Source: Chloroflexota bacterium (lineage in GTDB: Bacteria > Chloroflexota > UBA5177 > JANWHV01). Taken from it: DNA of 13,014 nt. Location of the stretch: contig JANWHV010000139.1 of the NCBI GenBank assembly GCA_025450255.1, positions 1 to 13,014 on the forward strand. The letters run 5' to 3'. A model generated the notes under the pieces. The model was given only the letters and a program-made list of their open reading frames with translations, was not told the DNA's origin and did not search any database. This document shows, in pieces, positions 6,851 through 13,014 of this stretch; position 1 is the stretch's first letter, and each line of letters opens with the position of its first letter. The translations under genes were made by a program, and so were the position numbers.

Positions 6851-8557
6851 TCAGTACGCGCGCTCCCGCGGCTGCCAGCGCGTGATGCGCACGGGCAGAT
6901 ACTCGATGCGCGGCGGGCCATCCGCCCTGTATGCCATGCTATGAGCCAGGTATCGCGTATCGTCGCGCGCGGGGAAGTCACGGCGTGAATGAGCGCCGCG
7001 CGATTCCTCGCGCGCCAGGGCGGCATGGCTGGTCGTCTCCGCCACGTCGATCATAAAGCCAAGCTCAAGCGCGGCGAACAGATCGGTGTTAAAGACGCGG
7101 CTGTGGTCGTCCAGGCGCACGTTCTTGTAGCGCTCGCGCAACAATTCGACCTCCTCACAGGTCTTCCGCAGACTGTCGTTTGAGCGATAGACCCCGCAAC
7201 CGCTTTCCATGGTGTGCTGCAGGGCGTCGCGGATAGAGGCGGGGCGTTCGCCCTCCTGCCGCTGACGAAGATAGGTTTCGGTGACGCGGCGCTCCTCATC
7301 CGCCGCCAGGGCCGAGATAGCGTTCGCCGGAACAGCGGCCGCTTCCAGCGCGCGGCGAGCGGCGGCATCCCCGGCGCGATGTCCAAACACCAGACACTCG
7401 GTCAGCGAGTTTGAACCCAGGCGATTCGCCCCGTTCAATCCCTCGTTGGCGCACTCGCCCGCCGCGTAGAGACCCTGAATGGCAGTCTTGCCGTCGACAT
7501 CGGTATGCACGCCACCCATGTAGTAGTGGACGACCGGGCGGACGGGAATGGGCGTGGAGACCGGATCGATGCCCGCGTAGTTGCGCGCTAACTCGCGTAC
7601 GAAGGGCAGCTTGGCATCGATCTTCGCTTCGCCCAAGTGGCGCAGGTCGAGGGTAACATAGTGCCCGTACGGCCCCTCGATGCCGCGTCCCGCCTCGAAC
7701 TCGCTCATGATGGCACGCGCTATCAAGTCTCGCGGGCCCAGTTCCATTTTTCCGGGCACGTAGTGCTCCAGGAAGCGCTCGCCATCCTTGTTGCGAAGAT
7801 AGCCCCCCTCGCCGCGCGATGCCTCGGTGATCAGGATGCCGGTACCGGGCAGGCCGGTTGGATGGTACTGCACGAACTCCATGTCGGCGAGCGGCGCGCC
7901 GGCGCGGTAGGCCAGCGCCATGCCGTCGCCCGTACAGATCATGGCATTGGTGGTGAACGGGAAGACGCGGCCGGCGCCGCCCGTGGCCAGAATGACCGTC
8001 CTCGCCGCGATCGCGCGCATAGCGCCGGTCAAGGCGTCGATCGCCGTGAGGCCGACGCAGCGGCCATCGTCGATCAGCAACGAGGTCACGAACTGCTCGT
8101 CGTACCGCACGATACCGCTGTATTTGAGCGAGGTCTGGAAGAGCGTATGGAGCATGTGGAAGCCGGTTTTGTCGGCGGCGAAGAGCGTGCGCCAGCTAGT
8201 CATGCCGCCAAAGGCGCGCACGCTGACGCGCCCGTCGGGATCGCGGCTCCAGGGGCAACCCCAGTGCTCCATCTGGATCAGCTCCTGGGGCGCCTGGGCG
8301 ACGAAGGTTTCCACCACGTCTTGATCGGCGAGATAGTCGCTGCCCTTAATGGTGTCGTAGGCGTGGCCGTCGAAAGTGTCGTCACGGAGCACGGCGGCGG
8401 CGCCGCCCTCGGCCGAGACGGTATGGCTGCGCATGGGATAGACCTTGGAAATGAGGGCCACGCTCAGCCGTTCGCTGGTTTCCACGGCGGCGATAGCGGC
8501 GCGGATCCCGGCGGCGCCGCCGCCCACGATCACCACGTCGGGGTTGATGATGTCCAT
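6851..8557 (-). CDS. frdA: Fumarate reductase / succinate dehydrogenase flavoprotein subunit A
   Basis: This is the catalytic FAD subunit interconverting fumarate and succinate on the inner face of the membrane. The 568 residues begin with the FAD-binding [14 protein letters not shown] (about 8-21). His45 in [11 protein letters not shown] is the covalent FAD attachment residue. The dicarboxylate site is complete: His232 (YHPTGL), Thr244-Glu245 ([10 protein letters not shown]), Arg276 (LGPRDL), His344 (VVHYYMGG) and Arg379 (GANRLGSNS). It is slightly shorter than E. coli FrdA (602), at the C-terminus. The gene starts immediately after the frdD stop with no gap, giving the order B-C-D-A rather than the A-B-C-D of E. 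coli. Direction of catalysis in vivo cannot be read from sequence, but the membrane subunits are of the fumarate reductase type. Confidence 0.95.
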   Translation of the reverse strand: MDIINPDVVIVGGGAAGIRAAIAAVETSERLSVALISKVYPMRSHTVSAEGGAAAVLRDDTFDGHAYDTIKGSDYLADQDVVETFVAQAPQELIQMEHWGCPWSRDPDGRVSVRAFGGMTSWRTLFAADKTGFHMLHTLFQTSLKYSGIVRYDEQFVTSLLIDDGRCVGLTAIDALTGAMRAIAARTVILATGGAGRVFPFTTNAMICTGDGMALAYRAGAPLADMEFVQYHPTGLPGTGILITEASRGEGGYLRNKDGERFLEHYVPGKMELGPRDLIARAIMSEFEAGRGIEGPYGHYVTLDLRHLGEAKIDAKLPFVRELARNYAGIDPVSTPIPVRPVVHYYMGGVHTDVDGKTAIQGLYAAGECANEGLNGANRLGSNSLTECLVFGHRAGDAAARRALEAAAVPANAISALAADEERRVTETYLRQRQEGERPASIRDALQHTMESGCGVYRSNDSLRKTCEEVELLRERYKNVRLDDHSRVFNTDLFAALELGFMIDVAETTSHAALAREESRGAHSRRDFPARDDTRYLAHSMAYRADGPPRIEYLPVRITRWQPRERAY

Positions 8558-8941
8558 CTAGCTGTCCCTACCTGGAAGTCGTAACAATGTGCGCGCCGCG
8601 CCGAACATGCCGGCGATCGCGCCGCCGTAACACGTCACGGCAATGACGCGCCTGGCGCCCATGACGCCGAAGTCCATTACGTAGTAGCGGAAGCGGTGCG
8701 CCCAGTGGAATAGCGAGAGTGAGGTCAGCGCGAACAGGTACAGGCGGATGAGCGGGTTCGCGGCCAGTCCGCGTGTGCGCTGGTAGCTTGATGTCGCCGC
8801 CGGCAATCCTTTCAACCCAAGCAGATGCTGGAACAGGATCTGGGCCGGCGCGAACAACGCGGCGATACCGCCGCCGGCGGCGAACAGGCTCCACCAGAAG
8901 GGCTCCGTACGATCCGGACCCTGATCGTGTTCCCAGGTCAT
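8558..8941 (-). CDS. frdD: Fumarate reductase membrane anchor subunit D
   Basis: FrdD anchors the catalytic FrdAB dimer and helps form the quinone site. The 127-residue product has three membrane segments (about 16-40, 63-84 and 98-118). It resembles E. coli FrdD at the start (EPFWWSLFAAGGGIAALFAP) and at the His82-Arg83 pair, which corresponds to the conserved HR of E. coli FrdD near its quinone pocket. Its start ATG overlaps the frdC stop as ATGA, and its stop abuts the frdA start. Length matches the family (about 119-125). No haem-ligand pattern of b-type succinate dehydrogenases is seen, which supports a haem-free, menaquinone-linked enzyme. Confidence 0.9.
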   Translation of the reverse strand: MTWEHDQGPDRTEPFWWSLFAAGGGIAALFAPAQILFQHLLGLKGLPAATSSYQRTRGLAANPLIRLYLFALTSLSLFHWAHRFRYYVMDFGVMGARRVIAVTCYGGAIAGMFGAARTLLRLPGRDS

Positions 8942-9423
8942 GATGCACCTCCCTCCGTGCCACGCTCTTCACCACGCCCACCTATCAGCAGGACCAGCAG
9001 CACGACCAGCGAAGCGGCTGCCCAGCCCGCGAAGGCTCCGGCGGCAATGGCGCGATCGGGCACCCGGCGTTCCCGCGCGTACAGCGTCGGCCCCTTCCCC
9101 GCCGCAAGCAGGAAAGTCACCGAGTGGATTGTGGCAAAGATCAGCGTGATCAGGTGGAACGCTACCGAGGCTGGGCGTCGCTGTGCCGCCACGATCGCGT
9201 CGTAGGCGGCCTGGCCCTGGCGCACGTGGTCAAGCTGGAACAGCAAGCGTACCGACCACAACGCCAGAAAGACACTGGATAGCTCACGCAACATATACAA
9301 GGTGTAACGCGGGTTGGCGCGCCACCACGCGCGTGGAAGGCCGGGCGCGCCGGCAGGGCGGTAGCCGGCGGGCGCGGCGCCGATCTCGCGCACCCAGCCT
9401 CTGGGCGTCCGCGCATAGCTCAT
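8938..9423 (-). CDS. frdC: Fumarate reductase membrane anchor subunit C
   Basis: The 161-residue protein has three membrane helices (about 48-66, 87-107 and 125-147). It carries [17 protein letters not shown], which aligns with YRFYMLREGTAVPAVW of E. coli FrdC; Glu47 corresponds to the quinone-site Glu29 of the mature E. coli subunit. It is somewhat longer than E. coli FrdC (131), with an extra 30-odd residues at the N-terminus and a Gly/Glu-rich tail. ATG 9423 is chosen because it overlaps the frdB TGA as ATGA, as at the next junction. ATG 9435, four codons earlier, is possible, but the still longer open frame to 9534 runs into frdB. Confidence 0.9.
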   Translation of the reverse strand: MSYARTPRGWVREIGAAPAGYRPAGAPGLPRAWWRANPRYTLYMLRELSSVFLALWSVRLLFQLDHVRQGQAAYDAIVAAQRRPASVAFHLITLIFATIHSVTFLLAAGKGPTLYARERRVPDRAIAAGAFAGWAAASLVVLLVLLIGGRGEERGTEGGAS

Positions 9424-10169
9424 CGTTGCGCCCATGGCAGCACCAGTTTCTTGTACCAGTTCAGGGTAGTGTCGAATTTGGTTTGCTGGATGGCCTTGGC
9501 CGGATCCACGTTCTTGGGACACACGACCGAACATTCGCCCACGAAGGTGCAGTCCCAGATGCCGTCGCTGGTCGCCAGCACTCGCAGACGCTCGATTCCA
9601 CCCTGGTCGCGCGAATCGAGGTTATACCGGCGGCCCAGGGCGATGGCGGCGGGGCCAAGGAACGCCGGCTCCATGGCATACACGGGGCAGGCGGCGTAGC
9701 ACAGCATGCAGTTGATGCAGGCGCTGTACTGGTCGTACGCATCGAGCTGCGCGGGCGTCTGCGGATAGGGACCAGCGGAGACCGGCTGTTCGTGCTCACG
9801 GATGATCCACGGTTTGATCGCGCTCAGTTTATGCATGAAATCGGTCATGTCAATGGCGAGGTCGCGGATAACGGGGAAGTTGGCCAGCGGCTCGACCACC
9901 ACCTCGCCGGGGTAGAAGTCACGCAGGAACGAAGCACACGTCAGGGTCGGCGTGCCGTTGACCGTCATGCCGCAACTGCCGCAGATGCCCATGCGGCAGG
10001 ACCAGCGAAAGGTGAGCGATCCGTCGATGTAGCTCTTGATGTAGTTGAGCGCGTCGAGGACCACCATGTCCTCGCGATATGGGATGTTGTAGGACTGGGT
10101 GCGCGGCTCCGCGTCCTGCTCCGGGGAATAGCGAGCCGTGGTCACGGTTATGGTGCGTTCTGACACCAT
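9420..10169 (-). CDS. frdB: Fumarate reductase iron-sulfur subunit B
   Basis: FrdB passes electrons between the membrane quinone and the flavin. The 249 residues (E. coli FrdB has 244) contain the [2Fe-2S] cysteines Cys58, Cys63, Cys66 and Cys78 in [12 protein letters not shown]...LTC, and then [14 protein letters not shown] and [17 protein letters not shown], which together supply the [4Fe-4S] and [3Fe-4S] ligands exactly as in E. coli. ATG 10169 has AAGGAGA eight bases upstream; the open extension to 10250 is not conserved. It is the first gene of frdBCDA, 99 bases after the cupin gene. That gap holds a direct repeat and a small hairpin, so a separate promoter is possible. Confidence 0.95.
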   Translation of the reverse strand: MVSERTITVTTARYSPEQDAEPRTQSYNIPYREDMVVLDALNYIKSYIDGSLTFRWSCRMGICGSCGMTVNGTPTLTCASFLRDFYPGEVVVEPLANFPVIRDLAIDMTDFMHKLSAIKPWIIREHEQPVSAGPYPQTPAQLDAYDQYSACINCMLCYAACPVYAMEPAFLGPAAIALGRRYNLDSRDQGGIERLRVLATSDGIWDCTFVGECSVVCPKNVDPAKAIQQTKFDTTLNWYKKLVLPWAQR

Positions 10170-10222
10170 TCGGCCGTCTCCTTCCTTCGACCTGTGGTTG
10201 GGATCGCCTTCGCATCCTTTAC

Positions 10223-10272
10223 CCACAGTCAGCATGCCATACCCGTGCATAGCGGGTCGCCACCACAGTCAG
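10223..10272 (-). repeat. 10-base direct repeat with central hairpin upstream of frdB
   Basis: CTGACTGTGG (minus strand) occurs at 10263-10272 and again at 10223-10232, exactly 40 bases apart, and the first copy overlaps the cupin stop codon. Between them lies ACCCG-TGCATAG-CGGGT (10241-10257), a five-base-pair hairpin. The set lies 54-103 bases before the frdB start and could bind a regulator on one face of the helix. No promoter boxes are clear. Confidence 0.35.
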
Positions 10273-10733
10273 GGGGCGCCCGTGTTGCCCTGCCGATGCG
10301 CTTCGCCGCCTCGCAGGGGCACGGCCATGGTGAGCAGGAACGCACCGTCCTCGTCCTCGCCGGCCTCCACATCGTGCGCGACGTTTGGCTCCAGGGTCAG
10401 GACATGGCGGGGAGGCAGGTCGACGGTATGGGCGCCCACGCCCACGCGCAGGCGTCCCGTCAGGGTTTGGATGGAAAGCCGGCCCGGCGCGCGATGCTCC
10501 TCGATCCTGGCTTTGCTCTTGAGCGCCACCAATACGACCCGGAAATCAGGCTCCTTTACCAAGGTCTTGGCGTTGCGCGTGCCGTGGCGCCAGCTATCCT
10601 CAGCGTGCAGCCGATCGATTTCCGCCTCCAGGTCAAAGGTCAGAGCCGGTTGGGCAAGCTGGTGTCCCGGCCGCTGGGGGCTGCCGCTTGTCTCCCCAGC
10701 GGGATGAGTTCCCGCCGCGTGTTCCATTGCCAT
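10269..10733 (-). CDS. Single-domain cupin protein
   Basis: The 154-residue product has a polar N-terminal stretch and a beta-rich cupin core at about 55-140: NAKTLVKEPDFRVVLVALKS, then His80, then LSIQTLTGRLRVGVG, then PNVAHDVEA with His120. Only one histidine is seen in each cupin motif, without the usual HxH pair, so metal binding may be weak or absent. Proteins of this type are common small cupins of unknown substrate. ATG 10733 is preceded by a run of G (GGGGGA) seven bases upstream. It follows the selenoprotein gene by 12 bases and is almost certainly co-transcribed with it. Function is not known. Confidence 0.8.
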   Translation of the reverse strand: MAMEHAAGTHPAGETSGSPQRPGHQLAQPALTFDLEAEIDRLHAEDSWRHGTRNAKTLVKEPDFRVVLVALKSKARIEEHRAPGRLSIQTLTGRLRVGVGAHTVDLPPRHVLTLEPNVAHDVEAGEDEDGAFLLTMAVPLRGGEAHRQGNTGAP

Positions 10734-10745
10734 CTTTGATCCCCC

Positions 10746-11426
10746 TTATCCGTGCTGGATCGCTTGCTCGAACAAATCACGCGTGGCATCCAGACAGCCC
10801 GCGCCGTGGCAGGGCAAGGCCGTGACCGCCACGATCTTGCGCCGGCGCATCTTTGGGCCGGCGATCGGGTGGTGCAGCTTCGTGCCATCGGCCAGCATCA
10901 GCGTCGGCGTGCCACGCACGCCGTAGCGCTCTCGCCCCAGGCGACCCTCCTCCAGGATGTGATCCCGTGCAACTCCGCTATCCAACGCGCTGGTGAAGCC
11001 TGGCAGGTCCAGGCCGGCTTCCCCGGCGATCTCCAGCAGCACCTCGCGGGTGCCGATGTCACGGCTCTCGCCAAAGAAGGCGCGGCGCACGCGCAGATCA
11101 TAGTCGTACGCGGCTGCCTCACTCTGTTGAGCGGCGCACCAGACGGCATCAAAAGCGGGCAGGGTCGTACTGGGCCAGGTGGGAGCGGTGTAGGGCACGA
11201 AGGTGGCAAGCGGCTCCTGGAGCGCGGCCAGCCACCACTCCTGCTCCAGGATGTCGCGCGGCGCCGCTTCACCGCCGAGAACCTCAAGCGGGAAGGGTCG
11301 ATGTCGCAGCTTTACTCGACCCTGGTACTCCGGCACGATCGTATGCAGGCGCACGGCCGCAATATAGCACCACGGTCAATAGTATTCCGCCCACTCCCAC
11401 AATTCCGGTAGATCGTTTTGTGCCAT
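10746..11426 (-). CDS. DsbA/FrnE-like thioredoxin-fold selenoprotein (in-frame TGA read as Sec)
   Basis: Translation from ATG 11426, with AGGAG eight bases upstream, gives 16 residues, then TGA (11376-11378), then the same frame continues to 10746. Reading TGA as selenocysteine gives 226 residues, with Sec17-Pro-Trp-Cys20-Tyr-Ile where DsbA/FrnE-family proteins have CPWCYI. Family features follow: VKLRHRPFPLEV (about 38-49), a helical insert, and the cis-proline loop GVRGTPTLML (Pro174). The C-terminus adds a second cysteine pair, CHGAGC (Cys206, Cys211). A hairpin lies 12-34 bases after TGA. Several neighbours stop at TGA, so UGA is not generally reassigned. The likely role is thiol-disulfide or thiol-selenide exchange. 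No signal peptide is visible, so it is probably cytoplasmic. A nonsense mutation is the alternative, but the TGA falls exactly on the catalytic cysteine and the frame is otherwise intact on both sides. A gene caller would report only the part from GTG 11354. Confidence 0.88.
11342..11364 (-). promoter_or_regulatory. Candidate bacterial SECIS hairpin
   Basis: Counting from the base after TGA, positions 15-17 (TGC) pair with 30-32 (GCA) and 18-20 (GGC) with 26-28 (GCC). The loop is CGTGC, carrying GU. T29 is bulged on the 3' side; two further pairs (12-13 with 33-34) form if T14 bulges on the 5' side. Place, size, GU-containing loop and a bulged U recall the E. coli fdhF SECIS. The fold was drawn by eye. 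Confidence 0.55.
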
Positions 11427-11434
11427 CGCTTCAG

Positions 11435-11439
11435 CTCCT
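11435..11439 (-). promoter_or_regulatory. Ribosome binding site of the selenoprotein gene
   Basis: AGGAG on the minus strand lies eight bases before ATG 11426. It marks the true start upstream of the in-frame TGA and supports translation entering the TGA codon. Confidence 0.8.
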
Positions 11440-11512
11440 TTCATTCCCTGGCGAGATCGATCGCAGCGTAGCACGACGCCCGGCCGCGCCGCTGTGACTT
11501 TTGTTCCGACCG

Positions 11513-12178
11513 CTACGCCGCGGACAGCAGCGCGGGTGCAAGGTGGATGACCGCCGCGCTCACGGGCCGCGCCAGTATCATGCCGCCGAAGACTGCCATC
11601 GTGCCTGCGGTGGCCAGCACCAGGAGCCAGCCCAACGCGGCGGAGAACAGACGCCCAACCACGGCGAGCACGACGCCCATGCCGATAACAACGAGATGCT
11701 CCGCCGCATGCACGGGCGGGCGCGCCTCGATCCAGGGCGAGGTGGATGGGATCATCGCCGCCATTAGCAAGAGAGGTTCGCACACTAGTACGGCCAGCGC
11801 CGCTGAACGGAACCACGGCCGTTGCTCCCATGCGAAACGCCAGCCAGGCGGCGGCACCCGGAGGCCGGCCAGCAAGCCGAGCAGGCCGCCGCCGCACAGC
11901 AGCGCCGCGTGCTCCAGATGATGCACGCGAAGATTTTCATCGTCCAGCCCCTGGATTGAGGAGAGTATGGCGACGCCGATGAGCAGCACCGCCACGGCAG
12001 CCTGCGCCACCATACCGCTGCGCTGCCATGCCGTCCACCGCGCGTGCCCGAGCGGGTCCAGCCTGGATGCCGGCGCGGCTATGGGGTTATCCGGCGGCAC
12101 ATCCTGTTCGGGCGCGAGCGCCGCGGCCATTGGCGCGTCATCGGCCGGAACACTCGTCGATTCCATCAGACTCTCCAT
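11513..12178 (-). CDS. Polytopic membrane protein with paired histidines, next to the heme-copper reductase
   Basis: The 221-residue product has a polar, Pro/Ala-rich N-terminus (about 1-50) followed by about five membrane helices (57-75, 88-106, 124-142, 157-176 and 180-202) and a hydrophobic C-terminal segment. Histidines cluster at helix starts: His86, His87 and His90 in RVHHLEHAALL, and His157 and His161 in VHAAEHLVV. This H-x-x-x-H pattern recalls CtaG-type copper or oxidase assembly membrane proteins, but the similarity is too short for assignment. It starts 12 bases after the reductase stop, which suggests a function in assembly, metal delivery or haem binding for that enzyme. The 86 bases after its stop (11427-11512) hold only the ribosome site of the selenoprotein gene. 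Confidence 0.75.
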   Translation of the reverse strand: MESLMESTSVPADDAPMAAALAPEQDVPPDNPIAAPASRLDPLGHARWTAWQRSGMVAQAAVAVLLIGVAILSSIQGLDDENLRVHHLEHAALLCGGGLLGLLAGLRVPPPGWRFAWEQRPWFRSAALAVLVCEPLLLMAAMIPSTSPWIEARPPVHAAEHLVVIGMGVVLAVVGRLFSAALGWLLVLATAGTMAVFGGMILARPVSAAVIHLAPALLSAA

Positions 12179-12190
12179 CGCTTTCCAACC

Positions 12191-13014
12191 TCAGCTCACG
12201 CGGTGGAAGCCGGCCTGGCGGAGCAGGGCTTTGTCCAGCGGCGGCAGCCCGGCGGCGCGAAGCCGCTGATGCTCGCGCCCCGCGGCCAGCAGGCGCCACC
12301 ACTCGGCCAGGAGGCCGAGCAAGCCGGCGGCCAGTACGAATACCGCGCCGACCGCGAATTTGGCCAGGGTTTCGCCGCCGGGCGGCTGTACCGCGTAGCG
12401 GCGCGGCAGGCTCATCAGTCCCGCTAGCAGCCAGATGCCGAGCAGCCCATACCCCCCGGCCAGGATAGCGCCGGGTACCAGCGTGCGTACACGCCGCGAG
12501 CTTGCCATCCCCGCGGCCTCCTCCAGCAGATGGGTGAGGAAGCCGAACAGGAAGAGCATCACGCCAAGCAGGTAGTAAGAGTGGAAGTGCCCGACCACCC
12601 AGAGCGTATTATGGAGGTGAAAGTTGAACGGGATGAGCACATCCAGCACGGCGGCGATGCCGCCGATTAGCCAACCGGAGAACCCCGCGTAGAGCAGGAC
12701 CGAGCCGAGCGTCCAGCGGAAAGCGGAGCGCCACACCAGCAACAAGCCGCCGAAGATCGTCACCACCAGCGAACCGGCGACGGCCGCGTAGGTGATCCCC
12801 TCACCGGCCACATCCAGTGCCAGCGGCTGCGCGAAGTCCATGTACAGGTGGTGAAAGTAGGCAGGCAGCACGAATACCAGGATGGCCAGCCAGGCCAGCA
12901 CCACCGGACGGGTCGTGGGCCAGTCGCGATGTGCATATTGCGGCAAGATCGCGTAGAGCATCCCGGCGGCCAGATAGATGCTGACATTCGCGATGCTATG
13001 GCCGAAGAAGAAGG
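12191..13014 (-). CDS. Heme-copper reductase subunit I, B-family-like, C-terminal part (5' end outside window)
   Basis: About 274 C-terminal residues of the catalytic membrane subunit are present, and the gene runs off the right edge. The open frame continues through 12961-13014, so the ATG at 12961 is internal. Visible ligands: His in FFFGHSIAN (codon at 12998-13000), the copper-ligand pair in AYFHHLYMDF (12848-12853), and the haem ligands in HNTLWVVGHFHSYY (12581-12589). The arrangement resembles ba3-type (B-family) oxidases. The residue four after the first His is Asn (12986-12988), where Thermus ba3 has the cross-linked Tyr in GHPVVY. No Tyr stands at the cbb3 equivalent either (six before the HH pair is Val). 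It may therefore be a nitric oxide reductase-like member rather than an oxygen reductase. The stop is TGA. Confidence 0.9.
   Translation of the reverse strand, partial: FFFGHSIANVSIYLAAGMLYAILPQYAHRDWPTTRPVVLAWLAILVFVLPAYFHHLYMDFAQPLALDVAGEGITYAAVAGSLVVTIFGGLLLVWRSAFRWTLGSVLLYAGFSGWLIGGIAAVLDVLIPFNFHLHNTLWVVGHFHSYYLLGVMLFLFGFLTHLLEEAAGMASSRRVRTLVPGAILAGGYGLLGIWLLAGLMSLPRRYAVQPPGGETLAKFAVGAVFVLAAGLLGLLAEWWRLLAAGREHQRLRAAGLPPLDKALLRQAGFHRVS

Noticed and set aside
11376..11378. TGA as a genuine stop, giving a 16-residue leader peptide followed by a separate protein from GTG 11354.
   Set aside because: The codons between TGA and GTG encode Pro-Trp-Cys-Tyr-Ile-Ala-Ala, the conserved continuation of the DsbA/FrnE active site in the same frame, and there is no ribosome site before 11354.
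11376..11378. General reassignment of UGA to Cys, Trp or Gly in this genome.
   Set aside because: frdA, frdB, frdC, the cupin, the micro-ORF and the heme-copper subunit all end at TGA at the expected protein lengths.
11376..11897. A 173-residue minus-strand frame ending at the in-frame TGA and overlapping the membrane protein gene.
   Set aside because: Only its last 16 residues, after ATG 11426 with its own ribosome site, are used; the upstream part is an arginine-rich shadow of the membrane protein gene.
12191..12961. A complete 256-residue protein starting at ATG 12961.
   Set aside because: The frame continues upstream to the window edge with the conserved copper-ligand helix FFFGHSIAN, so this ATG is internal to a larger gene.

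Overview
The window is high-GC (roughly 60-65% by eye), densely packed bacterial chromosome. All genes but one lie on the minus strand, with short gaps or ATGA overlaps. The lineage cannot be fixed from sequence alone. An E. coli-type four-subunit fumarate reductase, a heme-copper reductase and a probable selenoprotein together suggest a respiring bacterium that decodes selenocysteine. Chloroflexota of the Sphaerobacter type is one guess, held weakly. No tRNA, rRNA, CRISPR array, insertion sequence or prophage was seen.

Left part (1-3661): a co-directional minus-strand group of a DtxR-family metalloregulator with a FeoA-like tail, an inosine-uridine-type nucleoside hydrolase and the DNA-repair ATPase RecN. 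A 178-base divergent spacer separates it from the only plus-strand gene (3662-5347), a large ABC-exporter-type membrane protein with no ATPase gene beside it. That gene converges on a Crp/Fnr-family regulator (5356-6069), whose upstream region carries a GTGAC-N4-GTCAC palindrome that looks like its own operator.

Right part (6330-13014): a long minus-strand run that reads, in transcription order: a heme-copper reductase subunit I (cut by the window edge), a membrane protein with histidine-rich helix ends, a DsbA/FrnE-like protein whose first active-site cysteine codon is TGA, a cupin, frdB-frdC-frdD-frdA, a 39-residue membrane micro-ORF and a DUF488 protein. The spacing suggests one or two operons devoted to respiratory redox chemistry.

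Two observations stand out. First, the thioredoxin-fold protein at 10746-11426 is almost certainly a selenoprotein: a short reading frame with a strong ribosome site runs to TGA, and the same frame continues as Pro-Trp-Cys-Tyr-Ile, so the redox motif is Sec-Pro-Trp-Cys. A small hairpin with GU in its loop lies just downstream, where a bacterial SECIS would be. Second, the heme-copper subunit keeps the five visible metal-ligand histidines but has Asn where B-family oxygen reductases carry the cross-linked active-site Tyr. This points to a non-canonical enzyme, possibly a nitric oxide reductase derived from the oxidase family. Their adjacency suggests the selenoprotein may serve assembly or redox maintenance of this reductase; that link is inference.
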